From NCBI GenBank assembly GCA_013407085.1, contig JACCGJ010016197.1, positions 17,089-81,088 of the forward strand: a stretch of 64,000 nt of DNA, written 5' to 3'. The notes under the pieces were generated by a model. The model was not told where the DNA came from. It did no database searches and saw nothing but the letters and a program-made list of their open reading frames with translations. Every line of letters begins with the position of its first letter. Position 1 is the stretch's first letter. The position numbers were made by a program, and so were the translations under genes. Origin of the DNA: Atriophallophorus winterbourni. Taxonomy: Eukaryota; Platyhelminthes; Trematoda; Plagiorchiida; Microphallidae. Below are positions 37,211 through 47,549 of the stretch, piece after piece.

Positions 37211-39123
37211 AGCCACAAGCGCGTACTAAATTTCAATCTAATGAGAAGCCATCAATGTAACAGATAGCAGCTTTCAAATCGTGCAAAGGGTACCTGTTAT
37301 TTATATTGAACAGTATAACATTTTGAATGACGAGTCTCTCTGACAAATTTATGTGCAAATTGATTCAACGAACTTGGCAGTTGATTGAAGTATATCCTTG
37401 TCGAGTTGTGAATTATCATCCAAAAGGACAGTCGATGGTTGCAAGGTATTGCAAACCTGAGTAACAAATTAGTTATTCTTCCGAATTTCGTTGAATTCGT
37501 ATTCCAACTTCCGTAGATTATTTAGAATAACGGAAGTGATTTGAACTCAATTAACGGAACAGTACTTAATTTTAAAAATTTCTAGCAGATTAAATAGCTT
37601 CAAAATCGTTGTTTTTATTGGGCATGATTAAAATAGTATAACATGGAATATTACCAGAGATTGTGAGATATAATATAAACATTTTTGGTGAGTATGACAT
37701 ATTTAGGTATCACATAGCGTTTTCAAACACTAAAGATTATTATAATTATTAATATATTCTGTGTTTATATGTAAAGCTGTATGCTTTGCTGTCCATCAAA
37801 GTTGTACTAAATCGAACATGTGGATGGGATGTTAAAGCAGTTTTATAGTAAAAACGCCGTCAAATTCACAATTTGATTGCTTTGTTCCGAGCTATCCGTA
37901 AAAGTATTTAACCGCAATGATGGGTTGCTTGAAGGCACTCGTAGTTGACGTCAACAAGACACAAGGTGAAGTCTGCACAAGTTTGCTACCTCGCGTAGGG
38001 CTGAAATTCGTTGCAATTCATCGAGAAATACCTTGGTATCCAGTATGTGACACGCGAAATTTTGTTTCCTAACAAGACAAGCTCATCACGCTGATACTCA
38101 TCCAAAGCGATAAGAGAATCTGATAATTCAAAATGCTTTACATGGGGTTGATATTCAGGATAGACTCATTTATTTTGAACAAAACAAAACAAAACGAAAA
38201 TAATAGAAAAATCCACAACGCAGAACATCACGCATTTTCGATAAACATTTGCCTTTTAGCTTCAGTGCTTTACGTCACATTCATTGATTTTTCTTTTTCG
38301 AAATTACAGTATTTTATTGTATAATGACATATCGCGTAGTGATTCTCTCGAAGGAAGTTGTAAATACTGTTTATCTTTATTTTTATTGAACGTAAACTTC
38401 CGCCGCGGAAGTGACCTTGAATATGTATTCGTGTTTGTACATACTTCAATTTTATTGTACAAACATGTCACAATGATTTATCATGATTAGCATGCATTGG
38501 ATAACCAAGAATAAAATTATTTGCTATTTATGTACTTATTGAGAGTTGGCCCATTAGGAATTATGCTTTCTCTACTTTCCCTTGAGTCTCACGAAATAAC
38601 TGACCGGTTTTCCGTGAACTTTCAGCGTGCGCAAAGGCAATATGTTATTTCAAATAGCTGTGTACCCGCACTCTAAAGCGAGTTTGTCTGTATGCAATGC
38701 TTAGCACATTGCTGAGCACTTTGTAAGAAACAATTCAGCAGTGCTGATACCTTCTCTCCACGAATGATCCTGTCGTTAGACACCTGAATATATGCAATGA
38801 TCACGGACATTTTCAGAGCACAAAGTAGATATTACTCCATTTAAGTACACTGGAAAACAGTCGTTGTAGTGAAAATTCATAATAAAAAGGAACTTATTGC
38901 ACGGAAATATTGAACGAAACACATTCAGGTTAGAAAGCGCTTTTCACCCAAAGAAAGTTCGAGATCACATTTTCGGGTAAGAGCACGATAAACCCTACAT
39001 CGAAGGCAAGCGTCAGACTTATACAATCTCATCAAGAGAATGGGGCACGTTCAGCACTATTCCGTCGGTAGTATATCTCGATTTTTGAGCATGTGCTCAG
39101 ACATACGCTAAAACAAATAAATC
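37211..39123. other. No recognised gene
   Basis: About 1.9 kb of AT-rich sequence; short frames such as 38133-38324 have no recognisable motif. Confidence 0.45.
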
Positions 39124-39144
39124 TGCATGCTGTTCTATCACGCA

Positions 39145-39190
39145 CATCCCACGACCGGTTTCGTGCTGTTTTCACTCATCAGGTAGGGAC
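39145..39190 (-). ncRNA. Hammerhead ribozyme, monomer 1 (conserved core)
   Basis: The minus strand contains CUGAUGA, a GUG/CAC stem II with loop, GAAA, a minimal palindromic stem III ACC/GGU without a loop, and the cleavage triplet GUC followed by GUGG (cut predicted between 39153 and 39152). Stem I pairs CCUAC with GUGGG (one wobble). All invariant core residues are present. With such a small stem III, cleavage probably works best as a tandem or dimeric RNA. Confidence 0.75.
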
Positions 39191-39370
39191 AGCAAGATCA
39201 AGAACCGCATGCGCTTGAAGCAGTGGGTGATCAAGGAGCGCCTGTATGTTACGGTTACATAAGACTGGTACGAACAACCTGTTCAATCACATGTGTCCAA
39301 ACATGTTTAAAGGGGTTAAACCGATAAACATGAACCAAAATATTCATTTGCATGTCTATCCGTCACACCC

Positions 39371-39414
39371 ACCCCACGAATGGTTTCGTGCTGTTTGCAC
39401 TCATCAGGTAGGGA
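39371..39414 (-). ncRNA. Hammerhead ribozyme, monomer 2
   Basis: CUGAUGA, a perfect 4-bp stem II GUGC/GCAC with AAACA loop, and GAAA are intact, but stem III reads ACCAUU instead of ACCGGU. The cleavage triplet is therefore UUC and stem III is weakened. Confidence 0.65.
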
Positions 39415-39564
39415 CAGTAAGATCAGGATACGCATGCGCTTGTATGTCAATGTTGGATAAGTATGGTACGACCAACCTTTTCAATCACATGTGTCGAAAC
39501 ACGTGTTTAATTGGGTTAAACACGTAACAATGAAAAAAATTCATTTGCATGATTTTCGTCACAT

Positions 39565-39611
39565 TCGCCCCACGAACAGTTTCGTGCTTTTTGCAATCAT
39601 CAGGTAGGGAC
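39565..39611 (-). ncRNA. Hammerhead ribozyme, monomer 3
   Basis: CUGAUGA and GAAA intact. The first stem II pair is lost (U opposite C), and stem III reads ACUGUU. Likely weak. Confidence 0.6.
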
Positions 39612-39796
39612 AGTAAGATCAGGAACCGCATGCGCTTGAAGCAGTGGGGGAATGGTAATCAAGGAGCGTTTGTATGCCACTGTTGGATGAGGCTGGTACC
39701 ACCATCCTGTTCAATCACATGTTTCCAAACTCGTTTAATGGGGTTAAACCGATAAACATGAACCAAAATATTCATTAGCAAGTCTATCCGTCACAC

Positions 39797-39841
39797 CCAC
39801 TCCACGAATGGTTTCCTGCTGTTTGCACTCATCAGGTAGGG
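39797..39841 (-). ncRNA. Hammerhead ribozyme, monomer 4
   Basis: CUGAUGA intact, GAAA intact. The stem II outer pair is broken (GUGC/GCAG) and stem III is ACCAUU, as in monomer 2. Confidence 0.6.
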
Positions 39842-39978
39842 ACAGTAAGATCAGGATATGCATGCGCTTGTATGTCACTGTTGGATAAGTATGGCACGAC
39901 CAAACGTTTCAATCACATGTGTCGAAACACATGTTTAATGGGGTTAAACACGTAACTATGAAAAAATATCCATTTGCA

Positions 39979-39979
<1 letters not shown>

Positions 39980-40017
<38 letters not shown>
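39980..40017. repeat. (AT)n microsatellite abutting retrozyme array
   Basis: Uninterrupted AT dinucleotides immediately after the last monomer. Confidence 0.9.
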
Positions 40018-40020
<3 letters not shown>

Positions 40021-40883
40021 CAATCAATTCTGTGCATCAGATGACATTCGCGATGAAAAGTGAAAGCATTGAATAAACGCAATAACCCAGGAAGTCATAG
40101 ATGTGAATCTTGTTTCGAACAAAGCCGGAAATTCGACTTAAAATGCAGATAGCCAATGATTCACAAACCTGTGTTTTATTAAATCATGACTACATATTTT
40201 GCACGATATGCGTGCCTCAGTGTTGAATGATAGGCGACGTAATACTGTTGAACAACCACCTTGCGTAATTAGTAACAGAACTGCGTGTAGACACAACTGT
40301 TTTGTATGCAACATCGATCAATCACCACTCAGTATCAATCGCGGACTGATTACATGAGTTTCGTATACTACACAGAGTTTGTGATATTAATTCACTCAAT
40401 AAACTGGTTGTGAATGTTGTTTTATCTCTTACACACGGTTGGGACTGCATTTGTAATTTTTATAAGTCGTGACGACCGAGAAGGCAGCTTGTACTCAATT
40501 AACTTCCCGTAACCGGAGTGCCTATATATAACAATGGGTGGAGTACGTAACTTATTTCATTCTGAACACAATGATAATCTCCTGAAAAATTGAAAATTAT
40601 TCGGAATTTGTGACCACTTGAGGAGTCAATGTTGAACGAGTGATTTGCTTGTGGCCACGAATGATATAACGAACTTGTAGCATACCCGTGTCTGATAATC
40701 ACGTCTCTTTTCAACTCTCAAGAATTGAAGGTTACAAAATTCACATAGCTTCACAATTACCATATCATAGTAAATGTTTGTTCAGGAAAAAGGTATAAAA
40801 TAATCATGTAATGTCAAGTATAGTCCAGTTGGATATTTACAAAGAGTTAATACGCTGGTGTCGTTAAATCGTTATGCAACAAA
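40018..40883. other. No recognised gene
   Basis: Spacer; the lower-coordinate part may include the 3' UTR of the CR1 copy that follows on the minus strand. Confidence 0.4.
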
Positions 40884-41865
40884 TTAGTATCCAAATTTCA
40901 AATGAGCGTTTCGAGGCTGGGAGAGATAACAATACTTTCGGGGCGGAAATTCCAAAAAAGGGACACGTACACAATAAAAATATCGGCGACAGCTGATACC
41001 GGAGTGGGGAACTTGCTGCGTCGCTGAGTGGCTGCGTGTATGTCGTGACTCACAGTATTCGAATAAATGTTTTAAAGAATGATGTGGGGTATTTAATATT
41101 TTGTATGCTAGTATCACGTCGCTTCGAAGGCTTCTTGGATGAGTAGTAGGGAGCCTCAGTTTTTGCAATCGTTCCTCGTACGTTAGTTTCCGGCAACCTC
41201 TTAAGAGTTTAGTTGCACGATGGTATATTTTAAGAAGCGATAGTATATCCTTTTTTAACCACAGATACCAAGCTTTTGATGCATGTTCCATGATTGCAAT
41301 TAAGTAGGCTTTTATGATGGGGGGAAACGTTCCAGGCGAGAAGGTTCTGAAAATCCGTCGCTCCATACCTAGAAGCTTGGAAGCACGCTTGTAGATGACC
41401 TCACAATGCAGGCTGTTCTTCAGTCTACCACATACCCAGACTCTAAGATGCCTTTCCAAATCGGTCAAGCTCAAACTCGTCTGCCCCAAGTGATATTGGT
41501 ACTAAAATGGCTTTGCAATTTGAAACACTTCGCATTTTGTAATTTAAATGGCAATTTATTTCGCACCGATCATTCATGGAGAGGATCTAGATCAGCTATA
41601 CACAGTCCTCATTTGATTTTATCCGCGTCCAAATTTTAATATCATCTACAAAGAGAATCACCTTGCTTGCGAGCGACTCTGGTAGGTCGATGATGGAAAC
41701 CAAGAAAAGTACTGGCCCGAGGACTGAACCTTGCGGTACGCCACTAGAGCAACAATATCCTCTGATTGTATCCCGTTGATTCGAACGATCGCCTTGCGGC
41801 CACTGAGTTAACTTTCAAGCCATATGAGTATCTGTCCGCTGAGACCCATCTGCTTCAGCTTTTGT
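40884..41865 (-). pseudogene. Older CR1 copy, 3' half (interrupted by the nested CR1)
   Basis: The minus strand encodes the rear of a reverse transcriptase: QKLKQMGLSGQ at the junction, SSGVPQGSVLGPV (about 41740), then in frame 41489-40884 the thumb and C-terminal domain (GRLKNSLHCEVIYKRASKLLGMERRIFRTF, AIMEHASKAWYLW, LLKIYHRATKLL, ...YFYCVRVPFLEFPPRKYC). Its upstream half lies at 46695-47335, beyond the inserted element. Confidence 0.85.
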
Positions 41866-41890
41866 ATTCAAGATTCAAGATTCAAGATTT
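41866..41890 (-). repeat. 3' terminal short tandem repeats of the nested CR1
   Basis: Three copies of attcaag (plus strand) at the 3' end of the element, the kind of terminus used by CR1 for priming instead of poly(A). Confidence 0.8.
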
Positions 41891-42086
41891 ATGGTTAAAA
41901 AAGCAAATTGCTGTACAATACCATAGGATATACGTATAAAAAATTATATTAAAAAAAATCGTTACTTGTATGATCATGTCCATGTTCTTCATAGGTGGAG
42001 CAAAAATAATCCTCAATGGCAACACAGACTGAGGGAAAAGAATCTTTGGATGGACGGTAGTTCCGTGCGTTAAAATTTTATAGACA

Positions 42087-43587
42087 TCAATAGGTAGGGG
42101 CCAACGCAGTAGTTCTCAACATAAGGTTTCGTAACCTTTGTTTAAAGATGTGCTCGTTCGATGAGGTAACAATATCTATCGGCAAGCTATTCCACAAGGA
42201 AGCATACACGAACAGCGAAGAAGTGACGACGACAATTCAATCGTGAGTGTGGGATTTGAAGGGTCAAAGGGTGGCTGCGTGTGGGGACAACGGAACGAAA
42301 CTTGAAGAGGTGTTTGAGAGGGTGGGATTTCGCGTAGATGATTCGATATGTCAGAGTGAGGTCGTGTAGGATACGTCTGCGCTCGAGGGTGCACAGTCCA
42401 AGTCTGGTCAGTCGCTGCTCAAAGGGTAAATTATTCAATCCGGTAACCATTTTGGTTGCCTTGTGATAAATTCGTTCGAGGAGCGAGATGTTTTTTTCCA
42501 TCCATGGCGTCCAAGCTTGTACAGCGTAGTCAACGACAGGATGTATGTAAGTGTTTAGTAATTTCGCGAGTGAGTGTGGTGGGAAACGTCCGAAAATGCG
42601 TTTCAGTAAACCTAGCAAGCTGCACGCACGCTTGTAGACGGCTTCGCACTGTAGGCTGTTCTTCAAAGTGCCAGACACCAAGATTCCGAGATCTTTTTGT
42701 GATGTACTCCATTCAAGCGGGTGGCTGCCAAGTGTATAGGGAAAGGGAAAGGGTTTTCCGACTTGCAACATTTTGCACTTGCGGAAATTAAATGGCAGTT
42801 TGTTTTGGATTGACCACTGGTGCAGTTTATTCAAATCTCCTTGCAGAACTTGACAGTCCTCGATAGAGTTGACCTTCGTCCAGATTTTTACGTCGTCTGC
42901 GAATAAAACAAGCTTACATGCTAGTAAGTTTGGTAGATCGTTTATAAATAAGAGAAACAGTATCGGACCGAGAACCGAACCCTGAGGGACTCCGCTCGTG
43001 GCTTCAATTGTTCGAGAAGTTTCACCATCTATTCTGACTTTTACTTTGCGTCCAGACAGGTAACTTGTGAACCATGTTAGTAGGTTTCCGATGACGCCAA
43101 CATTCTGCAGCTTCTGAAGCAGTAAGGAGTGATTCACTCTGTCGAATGCTTTAGATATATCTAAGTAACCGGCATGAACGGAACCCCCTTGGTCTAGTGC
43201 TTGCGTCCAGTCATTTAGAGTCGTGAGTAAGTTAGACAGGCATGAATATGTTTTCCTAAATCCGTGTTGTGTGAAAGTTATTAGCTGATGGTTCTCGAGA
43301 TGTTCAACAAGTCGTTCACACACCAGGCGTTCCAAAATTTTAGAAACCGCTGAAAGAAGCGTCACGGGGCGGTAATTCGCCGGATCAGAACGACTGCCCC
43401 CTTTGTAGATTGGTGTGATAACACCGGTTTTCCATTGAGTTGGTACGGTTCCCGTATTCAATGAGTGCCTGAATAGATCACTTAGTGGCCACAAAGCTCC
43501 AGCTCGCATGACTTCAGAACAGCGGGTGTTATTCCATCCTCTCCTGGTGATTTGCGAACGTTCAGCCGCGTAAATGCTTTCGCACAA
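42087..43587 (-). CDS. CR1 ORF2, reverse transcriptase part
   Basis: The long frame 43587-42187 holds the RT: QWKTGVITPIYKGG, NYRPVTLLS, TQHGFRK, motif A YLDISKAFD (residues 141-149), GVPQGSVLGPILF (motif B), motif C FADD (229-232), then KLPFNFRKCK and the C-terminal domain ending ...RRHFFAVRVCFLVE. All palm catalytic Asp residues are present. A third frameshift near 42195 separates the final residues, readable in another frame as NSLPIDIVTSSNEHIFKQRL and ending at TGA 42089-42087. Its role would be cDNA synthesis on the nicked target. The three frameshifts make this copy non-autonomous. Confidence 0.85.
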
Positions 43588-44989
43588 CCGTAGGATTTAC
43601 CTCGATGTTGCTAAGGCATTCGACTTGTAGTGGGTGCGGCAAAGACGTCAGCGTTGACACGTTCTTTGGACAAAATACTTGCGCATAAAATGATATTAGG
43701 GCATCAGCTGTATCCTTGACATTATCAGTCAGTCCGTTCTCTGTCTGGATAGGAAATACACCTGGTTTAACCCTGGTCGCGGTGTTTACGATGGTGTACA
43801 GCAACTTAGGATGTCGTTCCATCTGGTCGATCAGCTTAAAATGGTGATATTGCTTGTCTTCTCGAATTAAGGACGTCACCTTGTTACGAAAACTACGAAA
43901 GTGTTCCCAAGATGCGTCTGTTCGTGTTATTTTATGTGCAGCCCATGCGGAATTTCGCATGGCTATCCACTTCCGAGTGCGGCTTCGGAGTTTGAAGCAA
44001 AATGTTCTTGATTTCCTTTTGGGAACACAGGTAGAATTTTCGTCTAGTTTTGTACCGATATAACTTAACAGACTAGAACAATGAGTATCTGCATTCGTAA
44101 GATCGAGATGTTTTTCCTCCATAATCGTAATGGCACCGCGAAGGCCGAAGTAATCGACTCTCCTGATGAACTTAACGTCGCCCGACGCCCTTCGGGCGTT
44201 GCACACGAATTCGAAGGACAACACAAGATGGTCACTTAGCCCCAAAGGAATATGATACTGCACTGACTCCACTGCTGTTGCTTCGGAGGTTAAAACCAGA
44301 TCTAGAATTGATGGTTCATTGAGTCCCCTTTGTCGAGTGAATGAACGGACATGGTTGTATAGGGGAGTGAAAGTGATAATCTCACGGAATTTGTACTCAA
44401 GGGATTGCTGAGTATGCACACTTTTGGAGTAGAGATGTGGGAGGTTAAAATCACCCATTATTAACAATTGGCATCCTCTAAGGTTTCCAGCGTTGCGCAT
44501 CATTTGTAACAACGTTTCATTGTGGGCATCGGAAGAGTTGGGCGAGCGGTAGATCACACCAAGTATACAGTTCTCTCCAGTTTCCAAGCGAAGGCTACAC
44601 CACATGGTGTCCTCTAGCTCAAACCTTGTGTCAGGTACAGCTGTGCATTGAAGACGCTCGTTATAATACAAAGCAACTCCACCACCTGATCTTGAACGGT
44701 CTCGTCGAAGTAGGATCATGTTGGGAAGTGCCAGCTCGCAATCATTCACCTGATCGTAGAACCATGTTTCGGTAATAGCAATGATGTCAGCAGAAAACTG
44801 AGCGTTAAAATGGGATAATTCAGCGATTTTGTTCCGCAAGCACTGTGCATTTGTGTATAGGCATTTAACAGTGGTTTTCGTGTGTAGCGAGCCTACGCGG
44901 ATGATGTTTGTATGTCCGACCCCCTGAGAGCCGGACCATTGCAGTTTTTTGAAACAAATTCCGAGTTCAGTCTGTCCGTGTCTTCGCAC
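43562..44989 (-). CDS. CR1 ORF2, endonuclease part
   Basis: 475 residues of an AP-like endonuclease with linker. Visible catalytic residues: Asn47 (TNAQ), Glu74 (ITETW), Tyr147-Arg148, Asp180 and Asn182 (GDFN), Ser252-Asp253-His254 (SDH). It would nick target DNA to prime reverse transcription. The frame ends at the linker (VVRKHLRG); the next residues of the family (LNVRKSPGEDGITPAVLKS) are readable in a second frame, and the reverse transcriptase continues in a third. Two single-base indels therefore lie within about 80 bp (near 43572 and 43500). The start overlaps ORF1 by 97 bp, so initiation could involve reinitiation or readthrough. Confidence 0.85.
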   Translation of the reverse strand: MRRHGQTELGICFKKLQWSGSQGVGHTNIIRVGSLHTKTTVKCLYTNAQCLRNKIAELSHFNAQFSADIIAITETWFYDQVNDCELALPNMILLRRDRSRSGGGVALYYNERLQCTAVPDTRFELEDTMWCSLRLETGENCILGVIYRSPNSSDAHNETLLQMMRNAGNLRGCQLLIMGDFNLPHLYSKSVHTQQSLEYKFREIITFTPLYNHVRSFTRQRGLNEPSILDLVLTSEATAVESVQYHIPLGLSDHLVLSFEFVCNARRASGDVKFIRRVDYFGLRGAITIMEEKHLDLTNADTHCSSLLSYIGTKLDENSTCVPKRKSRTFCFKLRSRTRKWIAMRNSAWAAHKITRTDASWEHFRSFRNKVTSLIREDKQYHHFKLIDQMERHPKLLYTIVNTATRVKPGVFPIQTENGLTDNVKDTADALISFYAQVFCPKNVSTLTSLPHPLQVECLSNIEVNPTVVRKHLRG

Positions 44990-46221
44990 GGCGTCGCTGC
45001 AGCTTGTGTTTCGGAGGCAACCTTCGGTATGCTGAGTCTGAGCTCATTTGGTATATTTTTTCTGTGTATTTTCCAATTTTGTCTGACAAAGGCTGTCATA
45101 GCAGAAGTTAGGAAAGTGAGTTTTAAAGGGGGTGGTCCATCGCCTTTGTAGTTTGATGACCTCGGTATCCTGAAGGTATTTGCGACAACACTTTCGCGTG
45201 CTCCAATCGCTTCTGCAACGTATAACCACTGTTTATAGTCGTGTTGTTGTTGTTTCGCGGCCTCTGTTGTACTGGTAGCCTCTGGAACGCCTAGAAGGAT
45301 CAGACTGCGCTCATTGATTTTCTTACGAACGTCTCCGCCTCCTTTTCTTTCCCACCAGGGTATATCGGCGTAGATTCGAGTATTGCACGTAGGTATGTCA
45401 CGTAACAAGTAAGAATTCAAAAGAATAATCTCCATATCCCTCTCACTGTTTAGTGTTACTTTTAGTAGCCGCGCTTCGCCGGAGTGTGGGGAGCTTTGGT
45501 GGCGAACCAAACGTGTAACAGCTGAAGGTTTTATCGTTTCCAACCCCATCAACGTAAAAAGTTTGGACCATTGTTCTAGGTCGTATCGTTGTCTATTCAC
45601 CAGAAGTGTCTCGCTGGACTCCTGTATGTTGGTACAGATTACAGAGAGATTTTTTGCGATCTTTGGGGCGGCAACATTAGGTGTTAAAACCGATTGTTTG
45701 AGCGGGACCACCCGATGAGCAAGCATCTTGGTCTTCGTAACCGATTTAGTTACAGAGGAGTTCGCGTCAGAAAAGTGTTTCGAATTATGTGGGCGCTTGT
45801 GTACAGGTTGGTCATCATCTTTTTCGGTTTGCTGCCTTTCTATAACCGCGGAAGAGACATGATGTTCACAATCTGCTCTAGATCCGAGTTTACCAATCAG
45901 TAGCTCGTTTAGCAGACCTTCGATTCTTTGTACACTACTCTCTAAACATAAAATTTTCGTATCCGCGTCGGTCTGTGTGCTCACAGTTGTCTTCGTAAAA
46001 TTTCTCGATTGAGATCTGCATGTCTGACAGATGTAGCAAACTCCTGGAATTTCGTCTGCATTGATAACAGTAAGGGCATCGACGGTCAAAGTAGCATCGC
46101 ACTTCATATGAACATTCTCACGACAAACAAAACAATTAGCCTGTCGGGCTTTGCGGCTTACGGCCTTTCGACAAAGTTTGCACACGTGACCGCTGTCAAT
46201 GGGCTTCGTTTTTGAGGTCAT
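44893..46221 (-). CDS. CR1 ORF1 protein: PHD-type zinc finger plus RRM-like region
   Basis: 442 residues, intact. An N-terminal C4HC3-type (PHD-like) finger uses Cys14, Cys17, Cys30, Cys33, His38, Cys41, Cys62 and Cys65. A short coiled-coil-like segment (ILCLESSVQRIEGLLNELL, about 90-108) follows, then a Lys/Ser-rich linker, then an RNA-binding-like domain (LSVICTN... VTRLVR... LLKVTLNSERDMEIILLNSYLL... RIYADIPWWERK). ORF1 proteins of CR1 elements bind element RNA and assist target-primed reverse transcription. The last 97 bp overlap the start of ORF2 in another frame. Decayed relatives occur at 10.1-11.2 kb and in each unit of the 15.8-33.6 kb array. Confidence 0.85.
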   Translation of the reverse strand: MTSKTKPIDSGHVCKLCRKAVSRKARQANCFVCRENVHMKCDATLTVDALTVINADEIPGVCYICQTCRSQSRNFTKTTVSTQTDADTKILCLESSVQRIEGLLNELLIGKLGSRADCEHHVSSAVIERQQTEKDDDQPVHKRPHNSKHFSDANSSVTKSVTKTKMLAHRVVPLKQSVLTPNVAAPKIAKNLSVICTNIQESSETLLVNRQRYDLEQWSKLFTLMGLETIKPSAVTRLVRHQSSPHSGEARLLKVTLNSERDMEIILLNSYLLRDIPTCNTRIYADIPWWERKGGGDVRKKINERSLILLGVPEATSTTEAAKQQQHDYKQWLYVAEAIGARESVVANTFRIPRSSNYKGDGPPPLKLTFLTSAMTAFVRQNWKIHRKNIPNELRLSIPKVASETQAAATPCEDTDRLNSEFVSKNCNGPALRGSDIQTSSA

Positions 46222-46694
46222 GGCACCGGAGCGAAAAATTATCGATCGATGGTTCGGGTAAGTGGGTGTGTTCGTGTAGGTCCGTATGATGTGTAGACGG
46301 GTTTCGTAGCGGATGAAACGAACTAGGTGAGTGAAAAATCGCGCCTAGTGTAGTATGGGTAAAAAGCCGCGTAGCTCCTCAAAATTGGATCCGATTTTGT
46401 GGTCCAAGGTGACAAGCGAAGTAGAAGTTCGAGCTCTTTCGAACAGTCGTAAAATCAGTCGAATATTCCGTAGTTTACTCAAACTTGCACGCGTGCGTTC
46501 AGTTTGGTTCAGAAGGTAAAGGATGAATTTCTTTAGAAATTGCGTGTTTCTCTCCAAGAATATTGTGTTCACAATGCTTGTTATGAGAGGAATCCGAAAA
46601 GGTATAAAATATCCAGATACGACAAACCGGGAGTGAAGTAGATTCAAAATCGTAGGAGCGCCGAAATATACGTTCGTTCAATACATACAATACA

Positions 46695-47335
46695 AGTTAT
46701 TAGTCGAAAGTGATCAACTCGGTCAACAGCTTTAGACATATCCAGATAACAAGCGTGGATGCTAGCTCCTTCGTCAACCGCTTGGGTCCAGTCAATTAAA
46801 ACCGTCAACAGGTTTGTCCCGCTTGAGCGAGATTTACGAAAACCATGCTGCGCTACAGATAGCATATTTCGTGATTCCACGTGAGGAACAATATTTTCTG
46901 ACACTATACGCTCTGAAACTTTGGGTATCACAGGACGTAGGGTGACATGAATCAGTTGGCAGGATCTGAACGTCTACCGCCTTTGTAGAGAGGTGAAATT
47001 ACCCCTGTCTTCCATTCTGTTGGCGCCACTCCTTCAGTTGGATAATGTTCAAACAATTCACACAACGGTTCACACAGCTGTTAATCACAGGATTTCAGTA
47101 TAATCGGAGTGATTTCATCCGCTCCAGGGGATTTTCTAGGGTGTATGTCGTTGTATAATCGCTGAATTTATCACTTTCTCAGTCAGCTGTTGCGTCAGTG
47201 TTGTTGGCGTTAATTCTTCGCTAAACTGACTGAATACTTTAGCATAGAATTGAGCGAGAGCATCAGCTGTTCTCTTCGCTGAGACTGCTAATCCATCGCC
47301 AGTAAGAACAGGAAAACCCCTGATTTCACGCTCGA
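46695..47335 (-). pseudogene. Older CR1 copy, 5' half of interrupted RT
   Basis: The minus strand reads FPVLTGDGLAVSAKRTADALAQFYAKVFSQFSEEL (47330 downward), then the linker, WKTGVISPLYKGGRRS (about 47000), and in frame 46931-46644 IPKVSERIVSENIV, SVAQHGFRKSRSSGTNLL, DWTQAVDEGASIHACYLDMSKAVDRVDHFRL. Motif A reads DMSKAVD. It stops exactly at the edge of the nested CR1 and resumes at 41865 with QKLKQMG. 5'-truncated at 47335 against an RTE scrap. Confidence 0.85.
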
Positions 47336-47545
47336 TTGAGCATTGACAATCCGACATTGTAATTTCTTGCAAGGCAGCCACGTCGACCTTCAGTCTTTTT
47401 AGTTCATTGTCAATCACAGCTGATTTTCTCACGCCTTTGATATTCATGCGGTCGTCATGAAATCCTGGGCGCATGGACCCGAATTTGCAGGTTTCCACGT
47501 TCAGTGCTGAGATTTGTTGTTTAGTAATTTTTCCCTTTGTTACGA
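47336..47545 (-). pseudogene. RTE-like endonuclease scrap
   Basis: The minus strand encodes ISALNVETCKFGSMRPGFHDDRMNIKGVRKSAVIDNELKRLKVDVAALQEI, the endonuclease start of the same RTE family as the plus-strand fragment at 3.84 kb (VINNELKRLNVDVAALQETR). It fuses directly into the older CR1. Confidence 0.75.
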
Positions 47546-47549
47546 AAAA

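Larger units (their letters stand above)
39124..39979 (-). mobile_element. Tandem hammerhead-ribozyme (retrozyme-like) array, four monomers
   Basis: Four head-to-tail monomers; spacing between equivalent aggtaggga blocks is 225, 196 and 232 bp (39181, 39406, 39602, 39834). Each carries a hammerhead on the minus strand. Monomers 1 and 3 share gaaccgcatgcgcttgaagcagtggg, while 2 and 4 share gatacgcatgcgcttgtatgtca, giving an A-B-A-B pattern. The array begins and ends near the same tgcatg phase and runs into (AT)n on the right. Monomer length and head-to-tail hammerheads match animal retrozymes, whose transcripts self-cleave into unit-length RNAs that can circularise. Function here is inferred. 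Confidence 0.8.
41866..46694 (-). mobile_element. Nearly complete CR1-like LINE (about 4.8 kb), nested
   Basis: Full-length layout on the minus strand: about 470-bp 5' UTR (46694-46222), ORF1 (46221-44893), ORF2 endonuclease and reverse transcriptase (44989 to about 42087, with three frameshifts), a 3' UTR of about 220 bp, and a 3' end of short tandem attcaag-type repeats (41866-41890), as CR1 elements have. It splits an older CR1 in the middle of its RT coding region. No clear target duplication at the junctions. Likely recently active but this copy is disabled. Confidence 0.85.

Noticed and set aside
39246..39755. Plus-strand frames of 93 and 68 residues within the hammerhead array
   Set aside because: Frames arise from the tandem monomers and are not maintained between equivalent monomers.
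39124..39979. Possible CRISPR array because of regularly spaced similar blocks
   Set aside because: The whole 200-230 bp monomer is repeated, not short repeats with unique spacers, and the genome is eukaryotic.
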